NCBI GenBank assembly: GCA_937128475.1
Contig: CAKZML010000294.1
Location: forward strand, 1 to 36,633
Source of the DNA: an uncultured Chromatiales bacterium
GTDB taxonomy: Bacteria; Pseudomonadota; Gammaproteobacteria; Steroidobacterales; BM003
Length of the DNA: 36,633 bases
Reading direction: 5' to 3'
Both the position numbers and the translations under genes were made by a program. Of the stretch, positions 26,821 through 35,420 are shown piece after piece (the stretch's first letter is position 1; every line of letters begins with the position of its first letter). Below the pieces are notes generated by a model. That model saw only the letters and a list, made by a program, of their open reading frames with translations, did no database searches and was not told the origin of the DNA.

Positions 26821-29259
26821 TTAGTTGAATGGCTTCGCACGTGCTATCCATTCATCCAGATTGTCTTCGTTCGGGTTCTTGGGCTTACCGGGATGAATGA
26901 TCGCAACCGGGCACTTTTCTGCCGCCAGGACGAGTTCCTGGAAGCTGCCGGCATCGGCATCCTTGATGTAAGCCTGTTTTTCACCGTCGTAGGCGAAAAT
27001 GTGGGCTGACATCTTGGTGCAGTCATCACAACTGGTGCACAGGGGCGTGTCGATGTAAGGCTCATCCAGACTGATGGGCTCATCGTCTTCGTCTTCCTCA
27101 ACAGCCTCGGCCACTTCTTCGACCGGAGCGTCTACGGTGGCCGGAGCCGCCGCGGGACGTGCCGGAGTCGGCGAGGGTGCAAAGCCGGCCGGTGCACTGG
27201 CGCCACTAATAAGCTGGCCTGCAATCCTGCCGACGATTTCACGAGTGAGATCGCCAAGGTTGGTGTCTAACTGACTCTCGGTCTCGGCCTGAAGTTCGGC
27301 CAATCGCGTCTGTAACTGTTGTTCAAGTTTTGCCTGCTCGGCGGCCATCAGTGACTCTGCATGAGAGTTCTTGATACCACCGGCTTCTTGCAATCCACGC
27401 CAGCGGTTTGCAACAGCGTCAACCTGGCCCAATACCCGGTAATTGATGACTACCTTGCGAATTTCGTCTTTGTCATCTACCGCGATAATGTAAGGCACGC
27501 AGTTGCGACGTCTTTCGGTTTCCAGCGCGAGGAATTCATCCAGCGGAATCATGGCCTCATCAGACATTCCATGATCCAAAACCCAGAAATCTTCCTGCCA
27601 ACGCACGTCGGCCAGCAGAAAATCTGCGTGGGAGTAGGTCAGTTCTGTCGCGCTTTCCTCGGCAGATTCATTCATGAAGCTGAAAATATCACTGACCCAG
27701 GTGCGATCATCCCGAGGATTGCCTTCAAGGCTCATTCTTTGAGCCAGGTCTGTTCCGTTGGAGGGATTGAACACAAAGGTGGGCAGGGCTCGGGACTCAA
27801 GTGCCGATGCCGCATCAAGGTAGGTGGGCAGAGTTGAGTTTACCTCACCATTGCTTGTGTAAACACTCAGCAAGGCGGGTCCCTGGTAAGCTGCGGCAGC
27901 TGCAAATGCCTTGCGCAAGCCATCCGGGTTCGACGAGGTTCCCTGGAATACAAATGCCGAACCCAAAGACGTTGCCGAAGCTGCCAGTCGGGTGGGCCAG
28001 GCGGGAGAATTACTTCGTTCACCTGCGTCAAGCGAATTTAATTGCAGAACCACCTTGATGGCAGCATTGCTGTCCAGCAGTTCCATTAATTCGCCTGCGT
28101 CGGAGAGCTCTACTTCATCCTGCGATAAATTCAGCACCACTGGTGGGCAAAGAGACCGTTCTTCTTCGCTCAGGTGGGTGTAACCAAAGTCATTAAAGAA
28201 TCCGTCATGGATTTCGCTCTTGTACTGGTTTTCAAGTTCCAGTTCCGCAATCCGAATGGCCCGGAAAAAACTGACCATACACGCTTCGCGCTGGTTAACC
28301 TGGAACACCGCATCAGCAACGCTGGTGGAGTGAGCCTGCATATCGAACGGAGCATCCAGGGTGCTGGCAAGTCCGTAGACAGGGAGCATTTTCCTGAGAG
28401 TTTCCAGGACCCCTGCGATTCGTGCATTACGCTCCGCCGGGAGGGTCTCCGCCTTAGGTGTCCGGTCAAGTAACTCGGACATGCGGTCGAAGTCCAGGTC
28501 TTCACGGCCAGACGAACCCAGAACATTGCGTAGATGGTCGGCTGAACGGGCTTCCGGTTTGTGCTCGGCATCTGCACGGAGTATCCCGGCAAGACGATGC
28601 ACCAGTTTCTCGAGTTCTATTCTGAATGGTTCGCAGTGCAGGCTCCAGTACTGGCGCCCAACACTTTTGTATAGCCGTGAAGGGATTGCGGAAGAACAAT
28701 CGGCCACGTAGGTATGATCAGGCAATGAAGCGATGATCAAATCCAGGTCGCTGTTCAATACCACCTTGCGGGGCTCTTCCATGGTGGAATTCGCAAGCAT
28801 CTGCTCACGTACCCGTGCCGCCAGTTCCTGCAGCTCAGCGATGGTGTCGCCGGCCAGGGCATCTTTCAACGCCGCCTCGAACTGGTAGGCATGCCGACGC
28901 AGACGCTCCCGGGGATCACCGTCAAGACCGGATTCATTAACGATATTGTCAATGCGTGTGGTCAGAGGCTGGGCTTCGTCACGACCATCGGGGCCAGGAA
29001 TCAATAACGGGTATTCATGGCGAATACTTCGCAAATCCCGGAACGGATGCAACAGGGCAGGCCACACTCGAAAAGTCGTGGCAGGGGTTACCCTGTGCCC
29101 ATGAAGGTGAAATTGAAGCAGGGCACGCAGCACCTTGGCGGGTAGTAAACTCTCATCTGGCTTGACCGCCGGTTGCCTGGGCAAACCGGTACCAGGCCCC
29201 GCAGTCACAGGAGCCACTGGCGCGTCCACTGATGCTGTTTGTACGGATTCCTTGGCCAT
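26821..29259 (-). CDS. PFOR-domain-VI-like protein fused to a mono-cluster ferredoxin
   Basis: The 812-residue protein has an N-terminal part of unknown fold (about 1-165), then about 455 residues (170-625) paralogous to residues 975-1445 of the giant protein two genes on. Aligned blocks include RIAELEL with RLAETEI, EEERSLCPPVV with DEQSLLAPVV, AAAAAYQGPALLSVYT with VNALASKGPSLLRIYT, and SLEGNP with SIQGNP. This part resembles the TPP domain of PFOR but lacks GDG and the SNTGGQ loop. A coiled coil follows (about 633-675), then a proline/acidic linker, and a ferredoxin domain with Cys741, 744, 747 and Cys783-Pro for one [4Fe-4S] cluster. korB ends 7 nt upstream and rnfB starts 21 nt downstream, so a shuttle between KorAB and RnfB is the natural guess. 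Confidence 0.85.
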   Translation of the reverse strand: MAKESVQTASVDAPVAPVTAGPGTGLPRQPAVKPDESLLPAKVLRALLQFHLHGHRVTPATTFRVWPALLHPFRDLRSIRHEYPLLIPGPDGRDEAQPLTTRIDNIVNESGLDGDPRERLRRHAYQFEAALKDALAGDTIAELQELAARVREQMLANSTMEEPRKVVLNSDLDLIIASLPDHTYVADCSSAIPSRLYKSVGRQYWSLHCEPFRIELEKLVHRLAGILRADAEHKPEARSADHLRNVLGSSGREDLDFDRMSELLDRTPKAETLPAERNARIAGVLETLRKMLPVYGLASTLDAPFDMQAHSTSVADAVFQVNQREACMVSFFRAIRIAELELENQYKSEIHDGFFNDFGYTHLSEEERSLCPPVVLNLSQDEVELSDAGELMELLDSNAAIKVVLQLNSLDAGERSNSPAWPTRLAASATSLGSAFVFQGTSSNPDGLRKAFAAAAAYQGPALLSVYTSNGEVNSTLPTYLDAASALESRALPTFVFNPSNGTDLAQRMSLEGNPRDDRTWVSDIFSFMNESAEESATELTYSHADFLLADVRWQEDFWVLDHGMSDEAMIPLDEFLALETERRRNCVPYIIAVDDKDEIRKVVINYRVLGQVDAVANRWRGLQEAGGIKNSHAESLMAAEQAKLEQQLQTRLAELQAETESQLDTNLGDLTREIVGRIAGQLISGASAPAGFAPSPTPARPAAAPATVDAPVEEVAEAVEEDEDDEPISLDEPYIDTPLCTSCDDCTKMSAHIFAYDGEKQAYIKDADAGSFQELVLAAEKCPVAIIHPGKPKNPNEDNLDEWIARAKPFN

Positions 29260-29266
29260 GATCTAG

Positions 29267-30250
29267 TTAGTCCCCGGCTTTGCTTGAGGTGCTGGGAGAA
29301 ATTCCAAAACGGTCAAAAGAGCGGTTCAGGATTTCTTCGGTCAACTCGGGTTCTGGCAACCTTTGTGGGCGGCGCAGCTCGTCATAGGTGGGCACACTCT
29401 CATTGCGGTACAGAATGCCTAACGGCACCTTGTCCTCAAGAGAGGCGACCTGGCGTGCGGCATTGAGGTCACTGTTGTCATGGGCAATGCGGGTTTTGTA
29501 GATCTTCGCGGTTGCATCACTCAGTTGCACGCCGTCAGGGGAGTCCATGATCGCAAGATTGTCAGGGTTCGACAGCAGTTCATCCCAGTGGGTGGGCATA
29601 AAGTGCGGGCAGCGCTGCAAAATGCGTACAAAGGACAGGCCCTTGTGGTTGTAGGCTTCGCGAAGAACCTTGTAGAGCAGGTCAGGAATCCACTCTACGA
29701 CCTGGGCCACAAAGGATACGTTGGTGACACCCAGGGTAACCGTCAGGGGGTTCATCGGTTTAAGCAAGTTGCCGTAAGGGGTAGTTGCTGTAATACGACC
29801 CTTTGGTGTGGTCGGTGAGGCCTGGTTCTTGGTCAAGCCATAGATGTTGTTGTCATGAAGCATGACAACCATCTTCATATTGGTGCGGATTGCGTGAATC
29901 CAGTGAGCGGTGCCGATACTGCAGCAGTCGCCGTCACCCATGTTCACGAACACATTCAAGTCAGGGCGCCGAATCTTCACGCCCTGGGCTACCGGCAGAG
30001 CACGACCGTGCAGGCCGTGGAAGCCGTAGGTGCCCATGTAGTGAGGGAAGCGGGCTGCACAACCGATGCCGGAGACAAACACGGTTTTCTCCGGAGCCAG
30101 TTGCTCGTCGCGACACAGTCTCTGGGTCGCGGCCAGGATGGCATTATCGCCACATCCCGGGCACCAGCGAGATTCCTTGCCCTGGTACTCATCAAGCTCG
30201 TGATATTCCTGGTCGAGCTTTAAAACACTTTCTGATTTCAAACCAAACAT
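29267..30250 (-). CDS. korB: 2-oxoacid:ferredoxin oxidoreductase beta subunit
   Basis: This 327-residue subunit binds thiamine diphosphate and one [4Fe-4S] cluster. The cluster ligands are Cys30 and Cys33 (WCPGCGDN), Cys64 (GIGCAAR) and Cys214 (QRCPHF). The TPP/Mg2+ motif is complete: MGDGDCCSIGTAHWIHA, then HDNNIYGLTKNQASPTTPKG. GTYGFHGLHGRALPVAQGVK is a further conserved stretch. The sequence type is that of two-subunit KorAB enzymes, as in Mycobacterium and Hydrogenobacter, which usually act on 2-oxoglutarate; substrate preference cannot be read with certainty. AGAGG lies 9 nt before the ATG. The gene follows korA after 22 nt. Confidence 0.94.
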   Translation of the reverse strand: MFGLKSESVLKLDQEYHELDEYQGKESRWCPGCGDNAILAATQRLCRDEQLAPEKTVFVSGIGCAARFPHYMGTYGFHGLHGRALPVAQGVKIRRPDLNVFVNMGDGDCCSIGTAHWIHAIRTNMKMVVMLHDNNIYGLTKNQASPTTPKGRITATTPYGNLLKPMNPLTVTLGVTNVSFVAQVVEWIPDLLYKVLREAYNHKGLSFVRILQRCPHFMPTHWDELLSNPDNLAIMDSPDGVQLSDATAKIYKTRIAHDNSDLNAARQVASLEDKVPLGILYRNESVPTYDELRRPQRLPEPELTEEILNRSFDRFGISPSTSSKAGD

Positions 30251-30272
30251 TTACGTAGCCTCTTGACTGCCG

Positions 30273-32174
30273 CTATTTCAGGCGCGAACGGATCATTTTT
30301 GCTATTGCACCGGGCTTCATTGGTTGCCCGTGGACGTTGGACCAGCAGTCCACGTCGACCAGATATCGTGCGCGCAGCAAAAAGGCGAGATTGGCATAAC
30401 GGCGGTTATCTTCATCGATGATTTCATCCGCCAGATCGTCGGAGTAGTTAATCTCCACGGTCATGACATTCTTGAACTTCTGCATGATTTCCCGAATTCC
30501 GGAAGCCATGGGTTGCAGGAAGGTCAGGTGCATGGACGAAACTTTCAAACCGTCCTTGCGGGCCCGCATCACCGCTTCTTCAATCGCACCCTTGGTGCTG
30601 CCCCAACCGACGATCAGCAGATCGCCCTCTGGATCTCCGACGACTTCCGGGGTCTTCAGGGTTTTCTGGAAGGCGGCAAGCTTCAGACTGCGATAGCGTG
30701 AGCTTTCCTGGTTAACACCGGACTCGTAGGCCACGGCGCCTGATCCTGTATGGGCCAGGCCGGTGAGGGTATACAGGCCGTTCAACTGACCGGGGATCGA
30801 TCGGCCGGACATGCCGGTTTTTTCATCCCAGTCGTAGGGCTTGAAGCTTAGTGGTAGAGGACTTTGATCGATAGGCGGAGCCAACCATTCCTCGCGGAAT
30901 TCAGGTCTCATGAACGCCTGCTGGCCGGTGGCCAGGTTAGCGTCACTGAGAATCACCACCAGCGAGCGGAAGGTTTCGGCAATCTTGCGCGCGGTAATGA
31001 CCGAGTAGAAGCAGTCTTCAATGGTTGCCGGTGCCATGACAATCTTGGGTGCATCGCCGGGGACGCCGAAGATGGCAGACAGAAGGTCACCTTGTTCAAC
31101 CTTGGTTGGCAGGCCGGTACTGGGACCACCACGTTGCACATTAACCATGACCAATGGAATCTCGGCCATGACCGACAAGCCCATGAGCTCAGTCTTCAGC
31201 GCCATGCCGGGGCCGGAAGTAATCGTGATCGCACACTTGCCAGCGTAAGAGGCACCCAGTGCGAAGGCACAGGCAGCAATCTCATCTTCGGCCTGGTGTA
31301 CGACACCGCCTACATCCTCAAAAATCTCACTCAGGTAGTGAGAGGCCGAGGTGGCAGGGGTGATGGGGTACATGGCGCAAACGTCCATGCCCGATGCCAC
31401 GGTGCCCAGGGCGACCGCGGTATTGCCGTTCATGACCACCTGTGCCTGTGAGACGCCCGGAGCGGGAATCACGTAGCGTAAGTCCAGGTGGGCTTCGGCC
31501 CATTGGTAACCGGCATCCAGCAAATCAAGATTGGATTGGATGACTTTTTCACCCTTTTTCTTGAACTTCTTGCTGATTTCCTCGCGGACAATGTCCAGGT
31601 CCCGCGAGTACATGCAGGAAAGGATGCCGACCACGAAGATGTTCTTGCCACGCTGCGGGTTATCCACAACCTTGCGGCATTCCTCTTCCATATTGATTTC
31701 AACAACACGGTAGCCCTTGGCTACCAGTCTGTCGTGGGCCTCAATATAGACGGATACGATTTCCGGTTCCCTTTCCTCGCGCCACTTGCTCTCGAGCAGG
31801 ATGGTCGCGCCAGGCTTGAATTCGCCAGCCGCCTCGCGGCCCAGCAGGACCTGGTCGTTGAAGGACACCACCAGGTCGGCTTCGTCACCGGCGTTGGTAA
31901 TGTTATCAACACCGATACGGATTCGGTTGCCACTGGCACCGGCCGTACTTCGTGCTGGGGGTTCGATCTCGGCCGGTATGATTTCAACCGTCCAGACCCC
32001 GTTCCCCATCTTGGCGGATACGGTGCCAAACATCTGACCAGCGGTTTGAGCGCCTTCACCAGAGTCTGAGATAATTTCTACAATATGCTCATCGATCTTT
32101 TGGATCGTGGCGCTCATTGAATTGTCCGCTTTCGCGGTTTGTGCCCGGTTCTCGGGCGACAGGGTCGAATGCAT
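30273..32174 (-). CDS. korA: 2-oxoacid:ferredoxin oxidoreductase gamma-alpha fusion subunit
   Basis: The 633-residue subunit has an N-terminal gamma domain (about 25-210) fused to the PYR-type alpha domain (about 245-633). The length fits KorA of two-subunit enzymes (about 650). The substrate/TPP loop MYPITPATSASH, the Glu-bearing HQAEDEIAA, SGPGMALKTELMG and NVQRGGPSTGLPTKVEQGD are all intact, in contrast to the PFOR-like neighbours. It forms the catalytic unit with KorB, oxidising a 2-oxoacid plus CoA to acyl-CoA and CO2, or the reverse with strong reductant. The ATG at 32174 is favoured because AGGAAG lies 9 nt before it; the track start at 32231 is a TTG, and another ATG at 32117 lacks a ribosome binding site. 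It is the first gene of the kor-rnf operon. Confidence 0.93.
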   Translation of the reverse strand: MHSTLSPENRAQTAKADNSMSATIQKIDEHIVEIISDSGEGAQTAGQMFGTVSAKMGNGVWTVEIIPAEIEPPARSTAGASGNRIRIGVDNITNAGDEADLVVSFNDQVLLGREAAGEFKPGATILLESKWREEREPEIVSVYIEAHDRLVAKGYRVVEINMEEECRKVVDNPQRGKNIFVVGILSCMYSRDLDIVREEISKKFKKKGEKVIQSNLDLLDAGYQWAEAHLDLRYVIPAPGVSQAQVVMNGNTAVALGTVASGMDVCAMYPITPATSASHYLSEIFEDVGGVVHQAEDEIAACAFALGASYAGKCAITITSGPGMALKTELMGLSVMAEIPLVMVNVQRGGPSTGLPTKVEQGDLLSAIFGVPGDAPKIVMAPATIEDCFYSVITARKIAETFRSLVVILSDANLATGQQAFMRPEFREEWLAPPIDQSPLPLSFKPYDWDEKTGMSGRSIPGQLNGLYTLTGLAHTGSGAVAYESGVNQESSRYRSLKLAAFQKTLKTPEVVGDPEGDLLIVGWGSTKGAIEEAVMRARKDGLKVSSMHLTFLQPMASGIREIMQKFKNVMTVEINYSDDLADEIIDEDNRRYANLAFLLRARYLVDVDCWSNVHGQPMKPGAIAKMIRSRLK

Positions 32175-32900
32175 GTGCCTACGCTTCCTGATGATTTGGG
32201 TTCCGAAAGCGACGCACTTCACCGATGCCAATCTAGGCCGTAAACCGTTAGGAGATAATCCTGACGGCCCATAATTTCCACATCCTGGTGGCGGTTTTCA
32301 CGGCTTTCTTAGTGCGCCTGAGCACTAGTTAACCCTGTGCATAAAAAATCGAAACCCGTAGAGTTACCTACATTGAGAACGGTTTTACGAAGACAGAAAA
32401 TCCCTTGGGGGACAGTATGTTGGGAGTTATCGGGACTGATGTCTGTACCAAGTCCATTAGGTAATCTCGTATGGCTCACTATATGTGGGCTTTGTGATCC
32501 AGGATCAGTGGTGTCCTTATAGTCTGTGAGTCAGTTCGATCCCGAAGGCCGGCGGGGCCTGAATTGGGTGAATATCCAGCATTTATTTTCCCCGGAAGGG
32601 CCGTATGGCCGGTCGGCAATGCTTGCTCGGGTCCAAACCCCGGGGTTGATGCGCAACTTTTTCGGCCGGCTTTCCGACGGTTTGGGGCGGGGTCGAACCG
32701 TGGATATAGCAGCTGATTTTCCAAATTTTGTAATTCCCGAAACCAAAGTTCCGAATTTCCCGCCTCCCGGGAATTGAATTGTGGTAATTCTGTCCTCTGC
32801 AGTCCGGGCAGAAGCAAACTCCAGGGAGAACGTCGTTTTGTCATATCAGTATTGGCTACCGGGTGAGGCATTGGTTCGTGCTTCGGGTTTCAGGTCGTTC
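32175..32900. other. Divergent intergenic region between korA and the M16 peptidase gene
   Basis: No gene here is supported. The ORFs at 32337-32522, 32526-32777 and 32479-32871 lack ribosome binding sites and recognisable protein features. The region must hold promoters for both directions. Visible structures are the dyad at 32236-32269, the short inverted repeat AGTGC-N6-GCACT near 32310-32325, and the palindrome AACCCCGGGGTT at 32636-32647. The -35/-10 boxes could not be assigned with confidence. Confidence 0.6.
32236..32269. promoter_or_regulatory. Dyad upstream of korA, possible operator
   Basis: Arms CCGTTAGGA (32245-32253) and TCCTGACGG (32259-32267) form a 9-bp inverted repeat with one mismatch around GATAA, and GGCCG/CGGCC lies at the outer ends. 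It is 62-95 nt upstream of the korA ATG, a typical place for a regulator of the kor-rnf operon. The motif does not match Rex, FNR or IscR consensus sites as I know them. Confidence 0.45.
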
Positions 32901-35342
32901 ATGGTTAGCGCCTGTTTTGTGATCCTGCTACTGCCGGCCCTGGGTCTGGCGGCGCTGGACCTGGATGAGGCGAAGGTTGAGCGACTGGACAACGGACTCA
33001 CCGTCATCGTCCTGGAGAACCCGGGATTCCCAGCTGTCAGCGTGCAAATGCTGTATCGGGCCGGTGGTAGGGATGAGCAATATGGCGAGACAGGTCTCGC
33101 CCATTTCCTTGAACACATGGCGTTTCGTGCCACCGATAGCTTTCCAGATACCGATGTAGTCAGTCGCATTTACGCGGCGGGCGGGGAATGGCACGGGTAT
33201 ACCTGGATAGACCAGACCACCTATTTTGAGACGGTTCCGGTATCCGAATTGGACACCGTGCTGCGCATTGAAGCGGACCGCATGGCCCGGCTTAAGATCC
33301 CCGACAGCGAGTTGGAGCCCGAGCGGGGCGCTGTGCTGGCGGAAATGCACGGGTATGAGAACGACCCGGCATCCGTGTTGCATGACCAGCTGGTGTTTAC
33401 CGCCTTCCAGGGCCACCCCTATCGCAACAATGTCATCGGCCTTGAAAGCGACATCCAGCGAGTGGAACTGTCCGATATAAAGGCGTTTTACCGTCAGCAT
33501 TACCATCCCGGTAATGCCGTTCTTGCCATCGTGGGTGATATCGACAGTCATCAAGCCCTGTCCAGGGTGAAGGAACTATTCGGTCAATTTCCGGCGAGCC
33601 AGCCCAGCCCGCTTCCGCGCACCGTTGAGGCTGCCCAAACAGGACTCAGGCGCATTAATTTGAGCGGCCCTGGTCCTGACAGCCTCTTCGAGATTGCCTA
33701 CCAGGCACCCTCGGCGCGAAATAAGGACTTCCCGGCATTTTTGATACTGAGAGAACTGCTGGCCGGCAGTGGCGGCATCAATTTTCACCAGGACAGCGGT
33801 GTGGCCCCGGTGCGCCCTGGCACATTGCTGTCAGGGCTTACCTCTGACTTGAGGAGTTGGTATCCGGTTTCCGCCCAGACCTACCTGTTCTTCCTGGCGG
33901 GAAGCATTGGCCCAGACCAGAGCCCGGCCAGCCTGGAGCAGGGCCTGGAGCAGCGAGTGGCAAGCCTCAGGTCATCCCAGGTATCCCCTCAGGCCTTGTC
34001 CGCGGCGGTTGCTCAGCTGAAGCGAGAATTAACCTTCGATCTGCAGACCACTGAGGATGCGGCCCACCAGTTAGCCTATTTCGATGGCCTGGGCGCCCTT
34101 GAGGTGCTGTTAGGGTTGGAAGATGCCATTGAAACCGTCACCCCTGGAGACATTCAAAGGGTTGCCAGTCGCTATCTCCAGCCTCACCAGCGGACTATCG
34201 GTTGGTCCTTGCCTGGCAAGACTCCAACGGTAGTGTTCTCGGCAGATCGACCCCAGCAGTTCGGTGTTCCCCGTGACGGGCCAGGCAAGGCGTTTACGGC
34301 CAGGGCATCCGTGCCGGCGATTACCAGGCTCTCTGGCGGGTTGCCGATAATCTGGCAACAGGTTGCCACTTCGCCAACAGTGCATGCCCAGGTGCTTCTC
34401 CCGGGGGAGGCCTGGGAGGGCCCCGACCTGTTGAGCACCGGTTTTCCTGAACCGGGATTTAGTTCCCTGGCAAATCAATTCTTGTCCTCTGAACTGAACC
34501 AGGGGCTGGATCTTCTTGCCAGGCAACTTCAGCAGCTTCAGAGTTCCGAGAAACCAGAGTCTGAATCCATCCAGGACCCAGGGGCCCGCCTTGAGGCGCT
34601 CTTGAGTAGTCATGTGGGAGGCACTCGGGCAGCCGACAATCCGGAGGCGGCACCCCTGGCCATTGTGGTCAGCGGCGACCTGGATCCGGAAGTGCTATTC
34701 GCCGGGCTTGAGAGGCGGTTCGGGTCGTTGGTACCCGGTACCTCCACCGGTTACGAAGCCGAAGAGGCGCCCGACAAGCAGGTCTTCTCCTGGATGGCCC
34801 ATCCGGTGGCCCAGGCTCAGCTTGGTTACGGTGTGAGAGCGCCGGCCTTGTCCACGGTGGATTCAGCTCCCTGGCAGGCGCTGTTATACATCCTTAGTCA
34901 TGGCTACGAAGGCAGGCTGGGTAAAGAGGCTATTTCAAGACGTGGTCTGATCTATTACATCGACAGTGCTTATCACTCGGATGCCGAGCGCGGCTGGATT
35001 AGCCTGGCAATCGGCGTGGACCCCCTGAAGCTCAAGGTCATGGATAGCCTGCTCCAGGAGCAGCTGCAGGGACTGCTTATCAACCCGCCAAGTGAAGAGG
35101 AAGTCCGAGAAGCTCGCCAGCATTTTCTCGGGCGTTACCTGACCGCGAATCAGAGCAACCTGGAACGCTCGACTTTCCTGGCAAGGCAGTACATTCAGCA
35201 TGGCAGGTTATTGAGCGACGACGAGATCACTCGTGGCATAGAGTCCATCACCAGGGAGCAGGTTCTGGCGATCATTCCCCGGTTCGTAAACGGGACTACC
35301 GTGGTGGTCGATTACCAAGAGGCGCCGCCTGCTAACAACTGA
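32901..35342 (+). CDS. Exported M16-family zinc metallopeptidase
   Basis: This 813-residue protein of the pitrilysin/processing-peptidase family is probably periplasmic. The inverted zinc motif HFLEH is at 68-72, and the third ligand, Glu148 (AVLAEMHGYEN), is 76 residues further, as in the mitochondrial processing peptidase beta subunit. Two M16 halves are joined in one chain: the N-terminal half is catalytic, while the C-terminal half (about 570-800) has no HxxEH but keeps GRLGKEAISRRGLIYYI, the substrate-binding arginine/tyrosine region. The start at ATG 32901 gives a signal peptide (MVSACFVILLLPALGLAALD). The track start at 32781 is a GTG, and a TTG at 32871 would add a more basic n-region, so the start is uncertain. 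No ribosome binding site is strong. Confidence 0.88.
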   Translation: MVSACFVILLLPALGLAALDLDEAKVERLDNGLTVIVLENPGFPAVSVQMLYRAGGRDEQYGETGLAHFLEHMAFRATDSFPDTDVVSRIYAAGGEWHGYTWIDQTTYFETVPVSELDTVLRIEADRMARLKIPDSELEPERGAVLAEMHGYENDPASVLHDQLVFTAFQGHPYRNNVIGLESDIQRVELSDIKAFYRQHYHPGNAVLAIVGDIDSHQALSRVKELFGQFPASQPSPLPRTVEAAQTGLRRINLSGPGPDSLFEIAYQAPSARNKDFPAFLILRELLAGSGGINFHQDSGVAPVRPGTLLSGLTSDLRSWYPVSAQTYLFFLAGSIGPDQSPASLEQGLEQRVASLRSSQVSPQALSAAVAQLKRELTFDLQTTEDAAHQLAYFDGLGALEVLLGLEDAIETVTPGDIQRVASRYLQPHQRTIGWSLPGKTPTVVFSADRPQQFGVPRDGPGKAFTARASVPAITRLSGGLPIIWQQVATSPTVHAQVLLPGEAWEGPDLLSTGFPEPGFSSLANQFLSSELNQGLDLLARQLQQLQSSEKPESESIQDPGARLEALLSSHVGGTRAADNPEAAPLAIVVSGDLDPEVLFAGLERRFGSLVPGTSTGYEAEEAPDKQVFSWMAHPVAQAQLGYGVRAPALSTVDSAPWQALLYILSHGYEGRLGKEAISRRGLIYYIDSAYHSDAERGWISLAIGVDPLKLKVMDSLLQEQLQGLLINPPSEEEVREARQHFLGRYLTANQSNLERSTFLARQYIQHGRLLSDDEITRGIESITREQVLAIIPRFVNGTTVVVDYQEAPPANN

Positions 35343-35420
35343 GTTTCGTGTTGGAGTGGCGCGTGGTATACAGGCCCATTGAACCGGCCGCACAGTAACT
35401 GGAACAAGACGAGAATAAGC

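Noticed and set aside
32526-32777. An 83-residue plus-strand ORF ahead of the M16 peptidase gene
   Set aside because: It has no ribosome binding site, no recognisable motif, and composition typical of a chance ORF in GC-rich DNA.
32479-32871. A 130-residue minus-strand ORF in the same gap
   Set aside because: It overlaps the upstream region of the peptidase gene, has no start signal, and its composition looks random.
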